From assembly GCA_026388445.1 (NCBI GenBank), contig JAPLJU010000247.1, positions 1-34,359 of the forward strand: a stretch of DNA of 34,359 bases, read 5' to 3'. Within the stretch, counting starts at the first letter, position 1. Every line of letters starts with the position of its first letter. Source of the stretch: Deltaproteobacteria bacterium (GTDB taxonomy: Bacteria; Desulfobacterota; Syntrophia; Syntrophales; UBA2192). Of the stretch, positions 23,294-30,965 are shown piece after piece. Position numbers and translations under genes: made by a program. The notes beneath the pieces are model-generated. The model ran no database searches, had not been told where the DNA came from, and worked only from the letters and a program-made list of their open reading frames with translations.

Positions 23294-23384
23294 AAACAGG
23301 GCGTTTACTTTTCATGTCCCAGTATGATGAGATGAATGGTCACGGGGGTGGTATAGGAAGCTGTCGAAGACGGACCGTCCACGG

Positions 23385-23423
23385 AAAAGGGGGTAGACTA
23401 AACAACAGCCTGCCCCCTTTTTT
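23385..23423 (+). terminator. rho-independent terminator after pilin copy 2
   Basis: AAAAGGGGGTAG pairs with CTGCCCCCTTTT (one G-T pair), ending in a T run. It separates the pilin transcript from the convergent tRNA. Confidence 0.8.
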
Positions 23424-23443
23424 ACCAGGAAGCCGGGAAAAAA

Positions 23444-23519
<76 letters not shown>

Positions 23520-23694
23520 ACGTCAATTTTGACTTCGAAATATAACATGCCGATTTCGTCTGTCAAGGGCTGATTCGTCATACATCCCTTCAGAATATCC
23601 TGTGATAACCGATAAGATTAAGATGTGGGGGTGTTCATATCCACCGCGCATGTTCTCGCACTTTTTGACGCGTCCTTACCCATATGCCGTGAAG
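23520..23694. other. intergenic region before pilT
   Basis: No gene was recognised between tRNA-Ala and the pilT promoter. The tRNA promoter should lie in the left part on the minus strand, but it was not resolved. Confidence 0.4.
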
Positions 23695-23710
23695 GGGCAC
23701 AAAATTTGCA
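23695..23710 (+). promoter_or_regulatory. sigma-54-type promoter before pilT
   Basis: GGGCAC-AAAAT-TTGCA matches the TGGCAC-N5-TTGCA consensus with one mismatch and the required 10-bp distance between the -24 GG and the -12 GC. It ends 41 nt before the pilT start codon. Confidence 0.6.
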
Positions 23711-23751
23711 CTTAATTCCTGATATTAAAGTGGCACACAGGGAGATGCAAC

Positions 23752-24825
23752 ATGGCGAAATTAGACCATCTTTTTAGACTGATGCATGAACGCAACGCCT
23801 CGGACCTCCATCTTTTTACCGGAAACGAGCCGGCACTGAGAATCCGGGGTGACATGATAAGGATCTCCAGCGAGGTCCTGACAAATGAGAAATTGAAGGA
23901 GATGCTCTACGAGATTATAACACCCGACAAGATCCGCTTTTTTGAACAGACGGGGGATCTGGACTTCGGTTATGAGCTGGACGGATTGGCCCGTTACCGC
24001 TGTAACTACTTCATGCAGAAAAACGGTCACGGGGCGGTCTTCAGGGAGATCCCGAGTACCATTCTCTCCGTCGACCACCTGGGACTTCCGCAGGTGCTGA
24101 AACAGCTTGTCATGCTCCCGAGGGGGCTTGTTCTCTGCACGGGTCCAACGGGAAGCGGCAAATCGACGACACTGGCTGCTATGATCGAGCACGCCAATCA
24201 GAACCGAAAAGGTCATGTGATCACCATCGAGGACCCCATCGAATTCGTCCACCAGGGAAAGCAGTGCATCATCAACCACCGGGAAGTGGGCACCCACACC
24301 CAATCCTTTGCCATGGCCCTGAGGGCGGCACTTCGCGAAAATCCCGATATCATTCTCGTCGGGGAGATGCGCGACCTCGAGACGACAGAACTTGCCATCG
24401 AGGCAGCCAACACAGGACACCTTGTCCTTTCCACCGTGCACACCATGGGGGCCACTCGAACGATCGACCGAATCGTGGACATGTTCCCCGCCGCCCAGCA
24501 GGCGCAGATCCGCACCTCGCTCTCCGAGTCTTTAAAGGCCGTTATTTCTCAGGCCCTCTTCAAAAGGACGGACACCATGGGCCGTGTGGCCGCGCTGGAG
24601 ATCCTCCTGGTCACGCATGCGGCGGCAAACCTGATCAGGGAAGAGAAGACCTATCAGCTTCTAACGGTTATTCAGACGGGAAGAAGGCTTGGTATGGTAT
24701 CCATGGACGACTCCATTATGGAGCTTCTCCAGAGAAGGTGGATCAGTGTGGAGGAGGGCTACGATAAGTGTGTCGATAAAGACCGCTTCTGCAAGCTCCT
24801 CAAGTACACCCCCCCCGAGTGGTAA
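23752..24825 (+). CDS. pilT: PilT-type twitching motility ATPase
   Basis: 357-residue hexameric secretion ATPase of PilT type, which powers pilus retraction at the inner membrane. Walker A is GPTGSGKST (131-139), the Asp box ITIEDPIEF, Walker B DIILVGEMRD (199-208) and the His box HLVLSTVHT. A degenerate form of the PilT retraction motif is seen as AAANLIREEKTYQL. GGGAGATGCAAC precedes the ATG. It lacks the long N-terminal domain of PilB, so it is a retraction-type ATPase; whether it is PilT or PilU cannot be settled by eye. Its last 26 bp overlap the convergent TPR gene. Confidence 0.93.
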   Translation: MAKLDHLFRLMHERNASDLHLFTGNEPALRIRGDMIRISSEVLTNEKLKEMLYEIITPDKIRFFEQTGDLDFGYELDGLARYRCNYFMQKNGHGAVFREIPSTILSVDHLGLPQVLKQLVMLPRGLVLCTGPTGSGKSTTLAAMIEHANQNRKGHVITIEDPIEFVHQGKQCIINHREVGTHTQSFAMALRAALRENPDIILVGEMRDLETTELAIEAANTGHLVLSTVHTMGATRTIDRIVDMFPAAQQAQIRTSLSESLKAVISQALFKRTDTMGRVAALEILLVTHAAANLIREEKTYQLLTVIQTGRRLGMVSMDDSIMELLQRRWISVEEGYDKCVDKDRFCKLLKYTPPEW

Positions 24826-25756
24826 GTTTTTTCAGAATGTCTTCGGCCAGCTCCGGAAGCCCCGCCTGCGCGTACGCCTCGGCCAGGTGCAGGGCATAAA
24901 AGGGGGTTCCAGGCTCTTTCTCGACGGCCCTCTTGAAGACCTCTATCGCTTCGCGGAATTTATTTTCCCTGAGGAGGGATTTCCCGAAACGATTCAGATA
25001 GGCCGCTGCGGAGGAAGAACCTTTCCTCACCGCCTCATCGTATACTGCGGCGGCCTCTTCGATTCTCCCCATTTTGACGAGAGCATCCCCGAGATCACAG
25101 AAGTAGAGCGATTCACCCGGATTCCTTTTGATGGCGTCCCTGAAGGCCGATTCGGCCTTTTCATGGTAACCGTAATGGCTCAGGGCGACCCCCATTTTAT
25201 GGTGAACCAGCGCAGCGCTTTCCGGATCGATGGTGATGCTTTTTTCATAGGCCTCCCGGGCGCGGTCGAGATCTCCCGCCGCGATGAAGGCGAGACCCAG
25301 GTGGGAAAAATAAAGTGTAGAGTCAGGATCCATCCCGGTGAGGCTTGAAAAAATTTCAATGGCCTTCCCCGCCTGGCCGGCCCGGATGTAGGCATCTCCA
25401 AGCGTGAAAAGAAGCGCCGGGTCTTCGGGCTGTGCGTTCACCGCCCTTTCACAGACATCAACGAACCTGCTGTGCTGCCCCTCCTGCCTGAAGATCCTGA
25501 CAAGCTCATCGTAGGCAAAGCCCGTGAAAACCTTCCTCTTCAGTTCCTTTTCCAGAAGACCCTCCAGACATTCAATGGCATCCTCCAGTTTTCCGGCGTC
25601 CTTAAACGCCAGGGCCAGACGAAAAACATAGGAATCCTCGCCCGGGTGCTGCGCCGCGAGCTTTTTAAACAGATCGATCGCCTCCTCGTGACGTCCCTCT
25701 TTCATGTACCGCTCAGCGAGTATTTCGAATCGGTCTGATGCACCGGAATCATCCAT
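24800..25756 (-). CDS. tetratricopeptide repeat protein
   Basis: 318 residues made almost wholly of TPR units (for example AIDLFKKLAAQHPGED, AIECLEGLLEKE, AIEIFSSLTGMDPDS, AREAYEKSITIDPES and AIEVFKRAVEKEPGT), about eight repeats. There is no signal peptide or membrane segment, so it is a cytoplasmic protein-binding scaffold of unknown partner. ATG at 25756 has GGGAGG 12 nt upstream. It converges with pilT, and the two 3' ends overlap by 26 bp, so no separate terminator is seen between them. Confidence 0.88.
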   Translation of the reverse strand: MDDSGASDRFEILAERYMKEGRHEEAIDLFKKLAAQHPGEDSYVFRLALAFKDAGKLEDAIECLEGLLEKELKRKVFTGFAYDELVRIFRQEGQHSRFVDVCERAVNAQPEDPALLFTLGDAYIRAGQAGKAIEIFSSLTGMDPDSTLYFSHLGLAFIAAGDLDRAREAYEKSITIDPESAALVHHKMGVALSHYGYHEKAESAFRDAIKRNPGESLYFCDLGDALVKMGRIEEAAAVYDEAVRKGSSSAAAYLNRFGKSLLRENKFREAIEVFKRAVEKEPGTPFYALHLAEAYAQAGLPELAEDILKKLTTRGGCT

Positions 25757-25832
25757 GGTTTATCCGAACCTCCCGTAACTTCCAGCGGTCTATATCCCCA
25801 AAAAGGATTTCCCGCAATCCCGAAAATGAGCC

Positions 25833-25861
25833 TTGACAGCCGGGGGATGAGTCTATATATT
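25833..25861 (+). promoter_or_regulatory. sigma-70-type promoter of the ars cluster
   Basis: TTGACA at 25833-25838, a 17-bp spacer and TATATT at 25856-25861. The -10 element runs into the palindrome at 25859-25874, so a regulator bound there would block polymerase. Confidence 0.75.
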
Positions 25862-25874
25862 GCTAATTAGCAAT
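25859..25874. promoter_or_regulatory. ArsR-type operator palindrome
   Basis: ATTGCTAATTAGCAAT is a perfect 16-bp palindrome at the expected transcription start of arsR. A half-site (ATTGCTAA) recurs at 26238-26245 before the permease gene. Confidence 0.75.
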
Positions 25875-25886
25875 ATGGAGGTCCTC

Positions 25887-26231
25887 TTGAAAGACTTTAT
25901 CAAGGTCATGAAGGCCCTTTCGGACCCCAACCGGGTCAAAGTGCTCAAGATGCTGCAACACAGGCCTATGTGCGTCTGCGAGATCCAGGCCGCCCTGGAC
26001 ATCGCACAGCCCACGGTTTCCAAGCACCTGAAGGGTCTTGAGGAGGCTGGCCTGGTTCGATGTGAGAAAGATGGTCTCTGGGCGAATTACAATCTGTCTG
26101 ATGGCGCATCCAGCCCGTACACGGCGAGCCTGCTGGGAAACCTGAGACACTGGCTGGATCAGGAGCCGGAGATTGCCGCGCTCATTGATAAGACACAAAA
26201 AATCAGGAGAGAAAATCTTCGAAAGAAATAA
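25887..26231 (+). CDS. arsR: ArsR-family metalloregulator (first copy)
   Basis: 114-residue winged-helix repressor. The HTH core is LKMLQHRPMCVCEIQAAL followed by IAQPTVSKHLKGLEEAGLV. The MCVCEI segment keeps the Cys-Val-Cys of the ELCVCDL-type As(III) site at the recognition-helix region. The preferred start is TTG at 25887, because GGAGG lies five nt upstream and the likely transcript start is only about 20 nt before it; ATG at 25875 is in frame but would sit almost at the 5' end of the mRNA. It should repress its own promoter through the palindrome at 25859-25874 and release on metalloid binding. Confidence 0.9.
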   Translation: MKDFIKVMKALSDPNRVKVLKMLQHRPMCVCEIQAALDIAQPTVSKHLKGLEEAGLVRCEKDGLWANYNLSDGASSPYTASLLGNLRHWLDQEPEIAALIDKTQKIRRENLRKK

Positions 26232-26319
26232 AAGTTGTATTGCTAAATGGCACTATAAGGATCCGGTGTTTTAGGTTTTTGCGCGTTTTGTTTAATCATT
26301 TACTGTGAAGGAGAAAATC

Positions 26320-27366
26320 ATGATTATGGATTTGATCATCGCCGGATTGCTGGCGATTCAGGACTATGTGGCCACTCACGTGCTGACCTGCCTGATCCCG
26401 GCCTTCATGCTCGCCGGTGGAATGGTTGCCTTCATCAATCAGGAGGCGATCTTGAATCATCTGGGTGCGAAAGTTAACAAGGCGAAATCCTTTTCCCTGG
26501 CGAGTTTCGCCAGCTTCTTCGTAGCCGCCTGCTCCTGCACGGTCATCCCCGTCTCGGCGGGCCTTTACTTCAGCGGTGCCTCCATAGGTGTTGCCTTCAT
26601 CGTCCTCTGGGTCTCACCCTCTGCAAATATTCTGTCTCTCATATACACGGGAAACATCCTGGGCCCTGAAATCGTCGTTGCCCGCGTCATCGCCTCCCTT
26701 TCGATGGCCTTTGTGGTTGGTTGGGTAATGACCCTGGTCTTCCGCAATGAAGTCCGGGAGATTGCTGCACCCACAAATGTCACTGCACAAAACAGCATCA
26801 TCTCGAGGAAACACCTCATCTTTCTTCTTCTCATTACCGCATCCTTGCTACTTCCGAATTACGTTGGCCAGACAGGGCCTTACATTCAAAAGGTCATCAT
26901 CTGGGGGGTTGCGACACTGATTCTGCTGGCCTATGGTCTGAAGGCACTGTCGAAAGAAGAAATAAAGAGCTGGCTGCGGGAGACTTGGTGGTTCATAAAA
27001 CTGATTTTCCCTCTTCTCATCGTGGGTGTTTTTCTCGTGGGGGTCCTGGGAAAACTGTTGCCACCGGATTGGATACAAAAGTGGCTGGGGGGGAATGGTG
27101 TCACGGCATCCTTCATCGCCACCTTCATCGGGGCCGTGAGCTACTTCGCCACGATGACGGAGGCCCCCTTCGTCGACACACTGATGAAACTCGGGATGGG
27201 CAAAGGCCCCGCGCTCGCTTTGCTTTTAACCGGCCCCGGGCTGAGTCTCCCCAACTGGATCGCCATTGCCCGGGTTTTCGGGGTTAAAAAATCATTCGTC
27301 TATGTCATTACCATCATCATCCTGGGAACCTTCGTTGGCTGGTTTTTTGGAAACTTCATTCTTTGA
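26320..27366 (+). CDS. arsP: ArsP-type (DUF318) permease
   Basis: 348-residue integral membrane protein with about eight to ten hydrophobic segments. The family core is AACSCTVIPVSAGLYFSGAS, with Cys71 and Cys73 in a membrane-edge motif, and a second half with GAVSYFATMTEAPFVDTL and LTGPGLSLPNWIAIAR. ArsP proteins export trivalent organoarsenicals; other DUF318 members move different metals, so the substrate is inferred from the neighbours. ATG at 26320 has GGAG six nt upstream; an earlier in-frame GTG at 26305 includes that ribosome site. It is probably cotranscribed with arsR (gap 88 bp). Confidence 0.82.
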   Translation: MIMDLIIAGLLAIQDYVATHVLTCLIPAFMLAGGMVAFINQEAILNHLGAKVNKAKSFSLASFASFFVAACSCTVIPVSAGLYFSGASIGVAFIVLWVSPSANILSLIYTGNILGPEIVVARVIASLSMAFVVGWVMTLVFRNEVREIAAPTNVTAQNSIISRKHLIFLLLITASLLLPNYVGQTGPYIQKVIIWGVATLILLAYGLKALSKEEIKSWLRETWWFIKLIFPLLIVGVFLVGVLGKLLPPDWIQKWLGGNGVTASFIATFIGAVSYFATMTEAPFVDTLMKLGMGKGPALALLLTGPGLSLPNWIAIARVFGVKKSFVYVITIIILGTFVGWFFGNFIL

Positions 27367-27382
27367 GGAAAGGAGTCAGTGT

Positions 27383-27622
27383 ATGAAAATTATAGTTGCA
27401 GGTCCCGGTTGTGCTAGATGTCATGCCACGGAAAAGAACGTCATTGACGCCTGTGCGGCACTCAATCTCGCAGCGGACATCTCCCACGAATTCGATGTGA
27501 AATCTTTTCGGAATCTCGGCGTAAGAGTAACGCCAGCGGTCATCGTGGATGGTAAGATTGCCATCTCGGGCAAGATCCCGACCGTCGATGAACTGAAAAA
27601 GCTCTTTGCCGATATCAAATAA
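27383..27622 (+). CDS. small thioredoxin-fold protein (ArsE-like, first copy)
   Basis: 79-residue glutaredoxin-like 'redox-active disulfide' protein. The CxxC is in AGPGCARCHATEKNV, and the cis-Pro region is GVRVTPAVIVDGK. In Shewanella a similar small protein is encoded with ArsF and ArsG (arsEFG), where it takes part in reduction of nitroaromatic arsenicals. It is 16 nt after the permease, with AGGAG upstream of the ATG. A close homologue follows at 28940-29179. Confidence 0.87.
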   Translation: MKIIVAGPGCARCHATEKNVIDACAALNLAADISHEFDVKSFRNLGVRVTPAVIVDGKIAISGKIPTVDELKKLFADIK

Positions 27623-27761
27623 ATCTCTGTGTTATAGATTGGTTGTGGTCAGGGTTTTCAGATATAAAGATGATGAAGTGTGCCCGAATCTGGTCACTGC
27701 CTTACCAAGGCAAAATAACCAGGATTGTCAGGCCCGATGTCCTTAAAAGTGAGGAATCGAA

Positions 27762-28223
27762 ATGCGAATAGGATGGACACGTTTCTTTCTTCTGCTGTTT
27801 ATTTTATTTTTTGTCTGCGATGTATCCATTGCAGAACAGGCTGTAACAACCGCTAAGAAGGCAAAGGCTGCGCAGAAAACAGAAACAACAGTCATCGCCT
27901 ATTACTTTCACGGAACTTACCGCTGTTATACCTGCACAAAGATCGAAAAGTATTCACGGGAAGCGATCGAAACATATTTTGCCGACGATTTAAAAAGCGG
28001 CAAGCTCGAATTTCGCTCCGTCAACGTGGATGATCCTGCCAACCGGCATTTCATTCAGGACTACCAGCTCCACACTCGTTCGCTGGTTCTGGCTCTTTAC
28101 CGCAACAATCAGCAACAGAAATGGAAGAACCTGAAAGACGTCTGGCAATTGATACGGGACCAGGACCGATTTTACCAGTACGTCAAGAGTGAAACGACGC
28201 AGTTCCTGGAGGAGGCAAAATAG
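27762..28223 (+). CDS. exported ArsF-like protein
   Basis: 153 residues. An N-terminal signal sequence (MRIGWTRFFLLLFILFFVCD, then VSIA) suggests export to or anchoring at the periplasmic face. The mature domain has YYFHGTYRCYTCTKIEKY (Cys55 and Cys58 in a CxxC) and a thioredoxin-like pattern ending in a hydrophobic strand (SLVLALYR). This is the pattern of proteins annotated as nitrophenyl nitroreductase subunit ArsF. It lies directly upstream of the ArsG-like gene with no spacer; a 139-bp gap upstream holds no seen gene. Confidence 0.8.
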   Translation: MRIGWTRFFLLLFILFFVCDVSIAEQAVTTAKKAKAAQKTETTVIAYYFHGTYRCYTCTKIEKYSREAIETYFADDLKSGKLEFRSVNVDDPANRHFIQDYQLHTRSLVLALYRNNQQQKWKNLKDVWQLIRDQDRFYQYVKSETTQFLEEAK

Positions 28224-28922
28224 GTGGACCTCTCTCTTACGGCAGTGACTGCACTGTGGCTGGGCATTCTCTGCTCCATCAGCCCCTGCCCTCTGGCAAC
28301 GAATGTGGCCGCCATATCCTTCGTTTCTTTCCATGTGACGAACAGGAAACGGGTGCTCCTCTCGGGCGTTCTATACACCCTGGGTAGAAGCACCGTTTAC
28401 GTGGTGATAAGCATTCTTGTTGTGCAGGCCATGGTTAATACTCCCCTGTTGTCGAATTTTCTGCAAAACGATTTCAACAAAATCATGGGGATCCTTCTGA
28501 TCCTGGTAGGTCTCATTCTACTGGATATATGGAAAATCAACTTGCCCGGTTTCTCCCCGTCTCAGGGGCTTCAGGAACGGCTGGACCGCTCAGGCGTGAT
28601 CGGGTCGTTTTTCCTGGGCGGCCTCTTCGCGCTGGCCTTCTGCCCCGTGTCGGCGGCATTATTCTTCGGGAGTCTCATCCCTCTGGCAGTCCAGGCAAGA
28701 TCCGGCATCGGCTACCCTCTTGTTTTCGGCATCGGCACGGCGCTTCCCGTCATGGTCTTTGCCGTCCTGATCGCCTTGGGCTCCCGGTATGTGACAAGAA
28801 TCTACCACGGGATTACACGGATTGAAGTCTTTGCCAAGAGGGCTACAGGAGTCATTTTCATCGTGATCGGCCTTTATTACGTGTTGACCTACATTTTTGA
28901 GATCCCCATAGAAATCCTATGA
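28224..28922 (+). CDS. ArsG-like DsbD/CcdA-family membrane protein
   Basis: 232-residue membrane protein with about six segments. It has two Cys-Pro motifs in the positions expected for DsbD/CcdA-type electron carriers: SISPCPLATNVAAISF near the N-terminus and LAFCPVSAALFFGSL in the middle. Proteins of this kind next to ArsE and ArsF are described as efflux permeases for aminoaromatic arsenicals (ArsG); an alternative role is passing electrons across the membrane to ArsF. The start is GTG immediately after the arsF TAG, so translation is likely coupled. Confidence 0.82.
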   Translation: MDLSLTAVTALWLGILCSISPCPLATNVAAISFVSFHVTNRKRVLLSGVLYTLGRSTVYVVISILVVQAMVNTPLLSNFLQNDFNKIMGILLILVGLILLDIWKINLPGFSPSQGLQERLDRSGVIGSFFLGGLFALAFCPVSAALFFGSLIPLAVQARSGIGYPLVFGIGTALPVMVFAVLIALGSRYVTRIYHGITRIEVFAKRATGVIFIVIGLYYVLTYIFEIPIEIL

Positions 28923-28939
28923 TACAGGCGGTGTAAGGT

Positions 28940-29179
28940 ATGAAGATCCAGGTATGCGGACCCGGCTGCGCCAGGTGCAATGCGACGGAAAAGAATGTCA
29001 TCGAGGCCTGCGCCCAGATGAATCTTCCCGCTGAAATTACGCATGTTCATGACATGCTGAAGTACGCCACGTTGGGTATCCGGGTCACGCCGGCTGTCGT
29101 TGTGGATGGCAGGATCGTCGTCTCTGGAAAGATTCCGACGGTGGAGGAACTGAAGAAAATCCTTTCCGGCATAAAATAA
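28940..29179 (+). CDS. small thioredoxin-fold protein (ArsE-like, second copy)
   Basis: 79 residues, same layout as 27383-27622: CGPGCARCNATEKNV with CxxC, then GIRVTPAVVVDGR and GKIPTVEELKKIL. About two thirds identical to the first copy by eye, so the pair probably arose by duplication around arsFG. It starts 17 nt after the ArsG-like gene. Confidence 0.87.
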   Translation: MKIQVCGPGCARCNATEKNVIEACAQMNLPAEITHVHDMLKYATLGIRVTPAVVVDGRIVVSGKIPTVEELKKILSGIK

Positions 29180-29273
29180 GACATCCTGCACACGCAGCAG
29201 CGGAATTCCCTCTGACAGGAGAATTTTTACCATGCTCTGTCTGAAAGTTTAGAACACACTAAGAGAATCGGCC

Positions 29274-30014
29274 ATGACAACCACTGCCATCGTGATGACC
29301 TCCGGCCTGTTCATTCTTGCCATCGCCTCGGGGATGCTGGGGCTGGGGGTGGCCTTTTCCGCCGTTCCCTTCCTGGCGCTTTTTCTCCCCGATCTCGTTC
29401 ACCAGGTACAGCCGCTTAGCCTCCTTCTCAACGGCATCACGGCCCTCTTCGCCGTCTTCGGATTCGCCCAGAGCGGTTTTGTGGACTGGAAAAAGGCAAT
29501 CACTCTCGCCATAGTAACGACTCTGACGGCGCCCTTCGGCGCCTGGCTCGTCCAGCATGTGGCGCAGTTTTATGTCTGGTTTGCCTACCTGGCCTCGGTT
29601 CTTTACCTGTCCTACAGACTCTTCAGGCCGGTAAAAGAACGGCCCGGGGATGAAAACTTCAAGTTGGCCCTGATCCTTGCCGTACCCATCTCCGTCCTGA
29701 GTGGGTTTCTGGGCATCGGTCCGGGCTTTCTCCTTATGCCCACACTCATCCTCGTCGGATTCAATGCCAAGAAGGCTGCAGGAATCAACGCCTTCGCCGT
29801 TTGCCCACCCTCCTTTTCGTCGTTAATTCCACACATAGGCACAGCCCAGTGGGATATGTCCATAGCGATTCCCCTGCTTCTCGCAGGTGCCATAGGTTCA
29901 TTTATCGGCGCACGGATCACGAGCCTCTACGTGCCGAGCGGGAGGATCCGTCAGTTCTTCGGCATTCTCATCGTTATCATGACGGCGTACAAAATCTATA
30001 CTCTGGTTCATTGA
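29274..30014 (+). CDS. TauE/SafE-family permease
   Basis: 246-residue polytopic membrane protein of the TauE/SafE (sulfite exporter-like) family. Two repeated halves each have a Gly-rich first helix: ASGMLGLGVAFSAVPFLALF and SGFLGIGPGFLLMPTLILVG, the second followed by KKAAGINAFAV. Such permeases carry sulfur-containing or organic anions; in an ars cluster a thio-compound or arsenical is possible but unproven. ATG at 29274 has a modest AAGAGA ribosome site. Confidence 0.88.
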   Translation: MTTTAIVMTSGLFILAIASGMLGLGVAFSAVPFLALFLPDLVHQVQPLSLLLNGITALFAVFGFAQSGFVDWKKAITLAIVTTLTAPFGAWLVQHVAQFYVWFAYLASVLYLSYRLFRPVKERPGDENFKLALILAVPISVLSGFLGIGPGFLLMPTLILVGFNAKKAAGINAFAVCPPSFSSLIPHIGTAQWDMSIAIPLLLAGAIGSFIGARITSLYVPSGRIRQFFGILIVIMTAYKIYTLVH

Positions 30015-30051
30015 ATCCATGGCATGAATCCGGAACAATCACCGGCTCCTA

Positions 30052-30069
30052 CCCGCGGCATGCCGCGGG
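30052..30069. other. 18-bp perfect palindrome CCCGCGGCATGCCGCGGG
   Basis: Lies 37 bp after the TauE/SafE stop. It may be a transcript-end hairpin, but no T run follows, or an unrelated GC-rich palindrome. Confidence 0.4.
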
Positions 30070-30127
30070 GAATGCGCCCGCAGAGTGCCACAAAACCCGC
30101 CGAAGTTCCCTTTCCATACATTTTTCC

Positions 30128-30155
30128 TTGACAAGATCGCTTTAGTGACTATCAT
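30128..30155 (+). promoter_or_regulatory. sigma-70-type promoter of arsR2-arsDA
   Basis: TTGACA at 30128-30133, a 16-bp spacer and TATCAT at 30150-30155, followed at once by an inverted repeat. Confidence 0.65.
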
Positions 30156-30182
30156 ATGCACAGAATTGAATATGTGAATATG
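30153..30182. promoter_or_regulatory. inverted repeat, probable operator of the second ArsR
   Basis: CATATGCACA and TGTGAATATG form 10-bp arms matching at 9 of 10 positions around a 10-bp centre, overlapping the -10 element. The sequence is unlike the first ars operator at 25859, so the two regulators may have separate targets. Confidence 0.6.
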
Positions 30183-30187
30183 AAGAA

Positions 30188-30646
30188 ATGGACGACTTCG
30201 TAGAACAATTGAAAGCATTGGGGGATGAAACCCGAATTAAAATTATTAGGCTTTTGAGCGAGGCCAAGGTAGACCTCTGCGTTTGTGAGATCATGGATGC
30301 CATTGAGGACAGCCATTGCAACATCTCACGTCACCTAAAAATCCTTAAAACAGCCAAACTTGTTAAAGAAAGCAAACAGGGGAAATGGGTCTACTTCAGT
30401 CTGGCTACTCCTAAAGACCCGTTTCATGAATCCGTTCTTCATGCCGTTTCGAGCATAATGGACGAGCATTTCTTCAATGATTCCAAAAGATTGAAGTTGA
30501 GATTATCCCTGAGAGAAAAAGAGAAGTGCGTCGATGGTCTGAAGAGCGAAAAGTGGGCCCGAGCATTAGAGTTGTTGGCGACAATGGTTCCAAGGCCTGA
30601 TGATAAAAATAAAAAACGGGAGAAAAGTTATTATGGGGAAAAATGA
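30188..30646 (+). CDS. arsR: ArsR-family metalloregulator (second copy)
   Basis: 152-residue winged-helix repressor: LKALGDETRIKIIRLL, then DLCVCEIMDAIEDSHCNISR and HLKILKTAKLV. The DLCVCEI keeps the two cysteines typical of As(III)/Sb(III) sensing ArsR, and a further Cys follows in DSHCNIS. It is about 40 residues longer than most ArsR proteins, with a charged C-terminal tail. It overlaps the start of arsD by 14 nt and is the first gene of arsR2-arsD-arsA. Confidence 0.92.
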   Translation: MDDFVEQLKALGDETRIKIIRLLSEAKVDLCVCEIMDAIEDSHCNISRHLKILKTAKLVKESKQGKWVYFSLATPKDPFHESVLHAVSSIMDEHFFNDSKRLKLRLSLREKEKCVDGLKSEKWARALELLATMVPRPDDKNKKREKSYYGEK

Positions 30647-30965
30647 GTTGATCATTTATGAGGGTGCAATGTGCTGTTCGACCGGCGTATGCGGGCCCGA
30701 GCCGGACCGGGAACTGATAGAGTTTAACGAAACCGTAAAGAAATTTCAAAGCCAGTACAACGGGCAGTTAAATATCATCCGGGCAAGCCTGGCTTTCAAC
30801 AGCCTCATGTTTTTTGCCAATAAGGAAGTCTTTCAGATGGTAAGGGAAAACGGCGGGGCAATATTGCCCATCACAGCCATCAACGGCGAAATCGTCGCCA
30901 AGAAAAGATATCTCAAGTACGACGAATTAAAAAAGAATTTAGAGGAGAGAATGATTCATGATTAA
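30633..30965 (+). CDS. arsD: arsenite metallochaperone ArsD
   Basis: 110-residue chaperone that delivers As(III) to the ArsA ATPase. EGAMCCSTGVCGPEPD carries the vicinal cysteine pair and third cysteine (Cys14, Cys15, Cys20 here) equivalent to the known metalloid site of ArsD. LAFNSLMFFANKEV and ILPITAINGEIV fit the thioredoxin-like fold. The start is ATG 30633, with GGGAG ten nt upstream. The 3' end overlaps arsA by 8 nt. Confidence 0.94.
   Translation: MGKNELIIYEGAMCCSTGVCGPEPDRELIEFNETVKKFQSQYNGQLNIIRASLAFNSLMFFANKEVFQMVRENGGAILPITAINGEIVAKKRYLKYDELKKNLEERMIHD

Noticed and set aside
30052..30069. GC-rich 18-bp palindrome as a terminator
   Set aside because: No T run follows on either strand and the loop would be too small; kept only as an unassigned palindrome.
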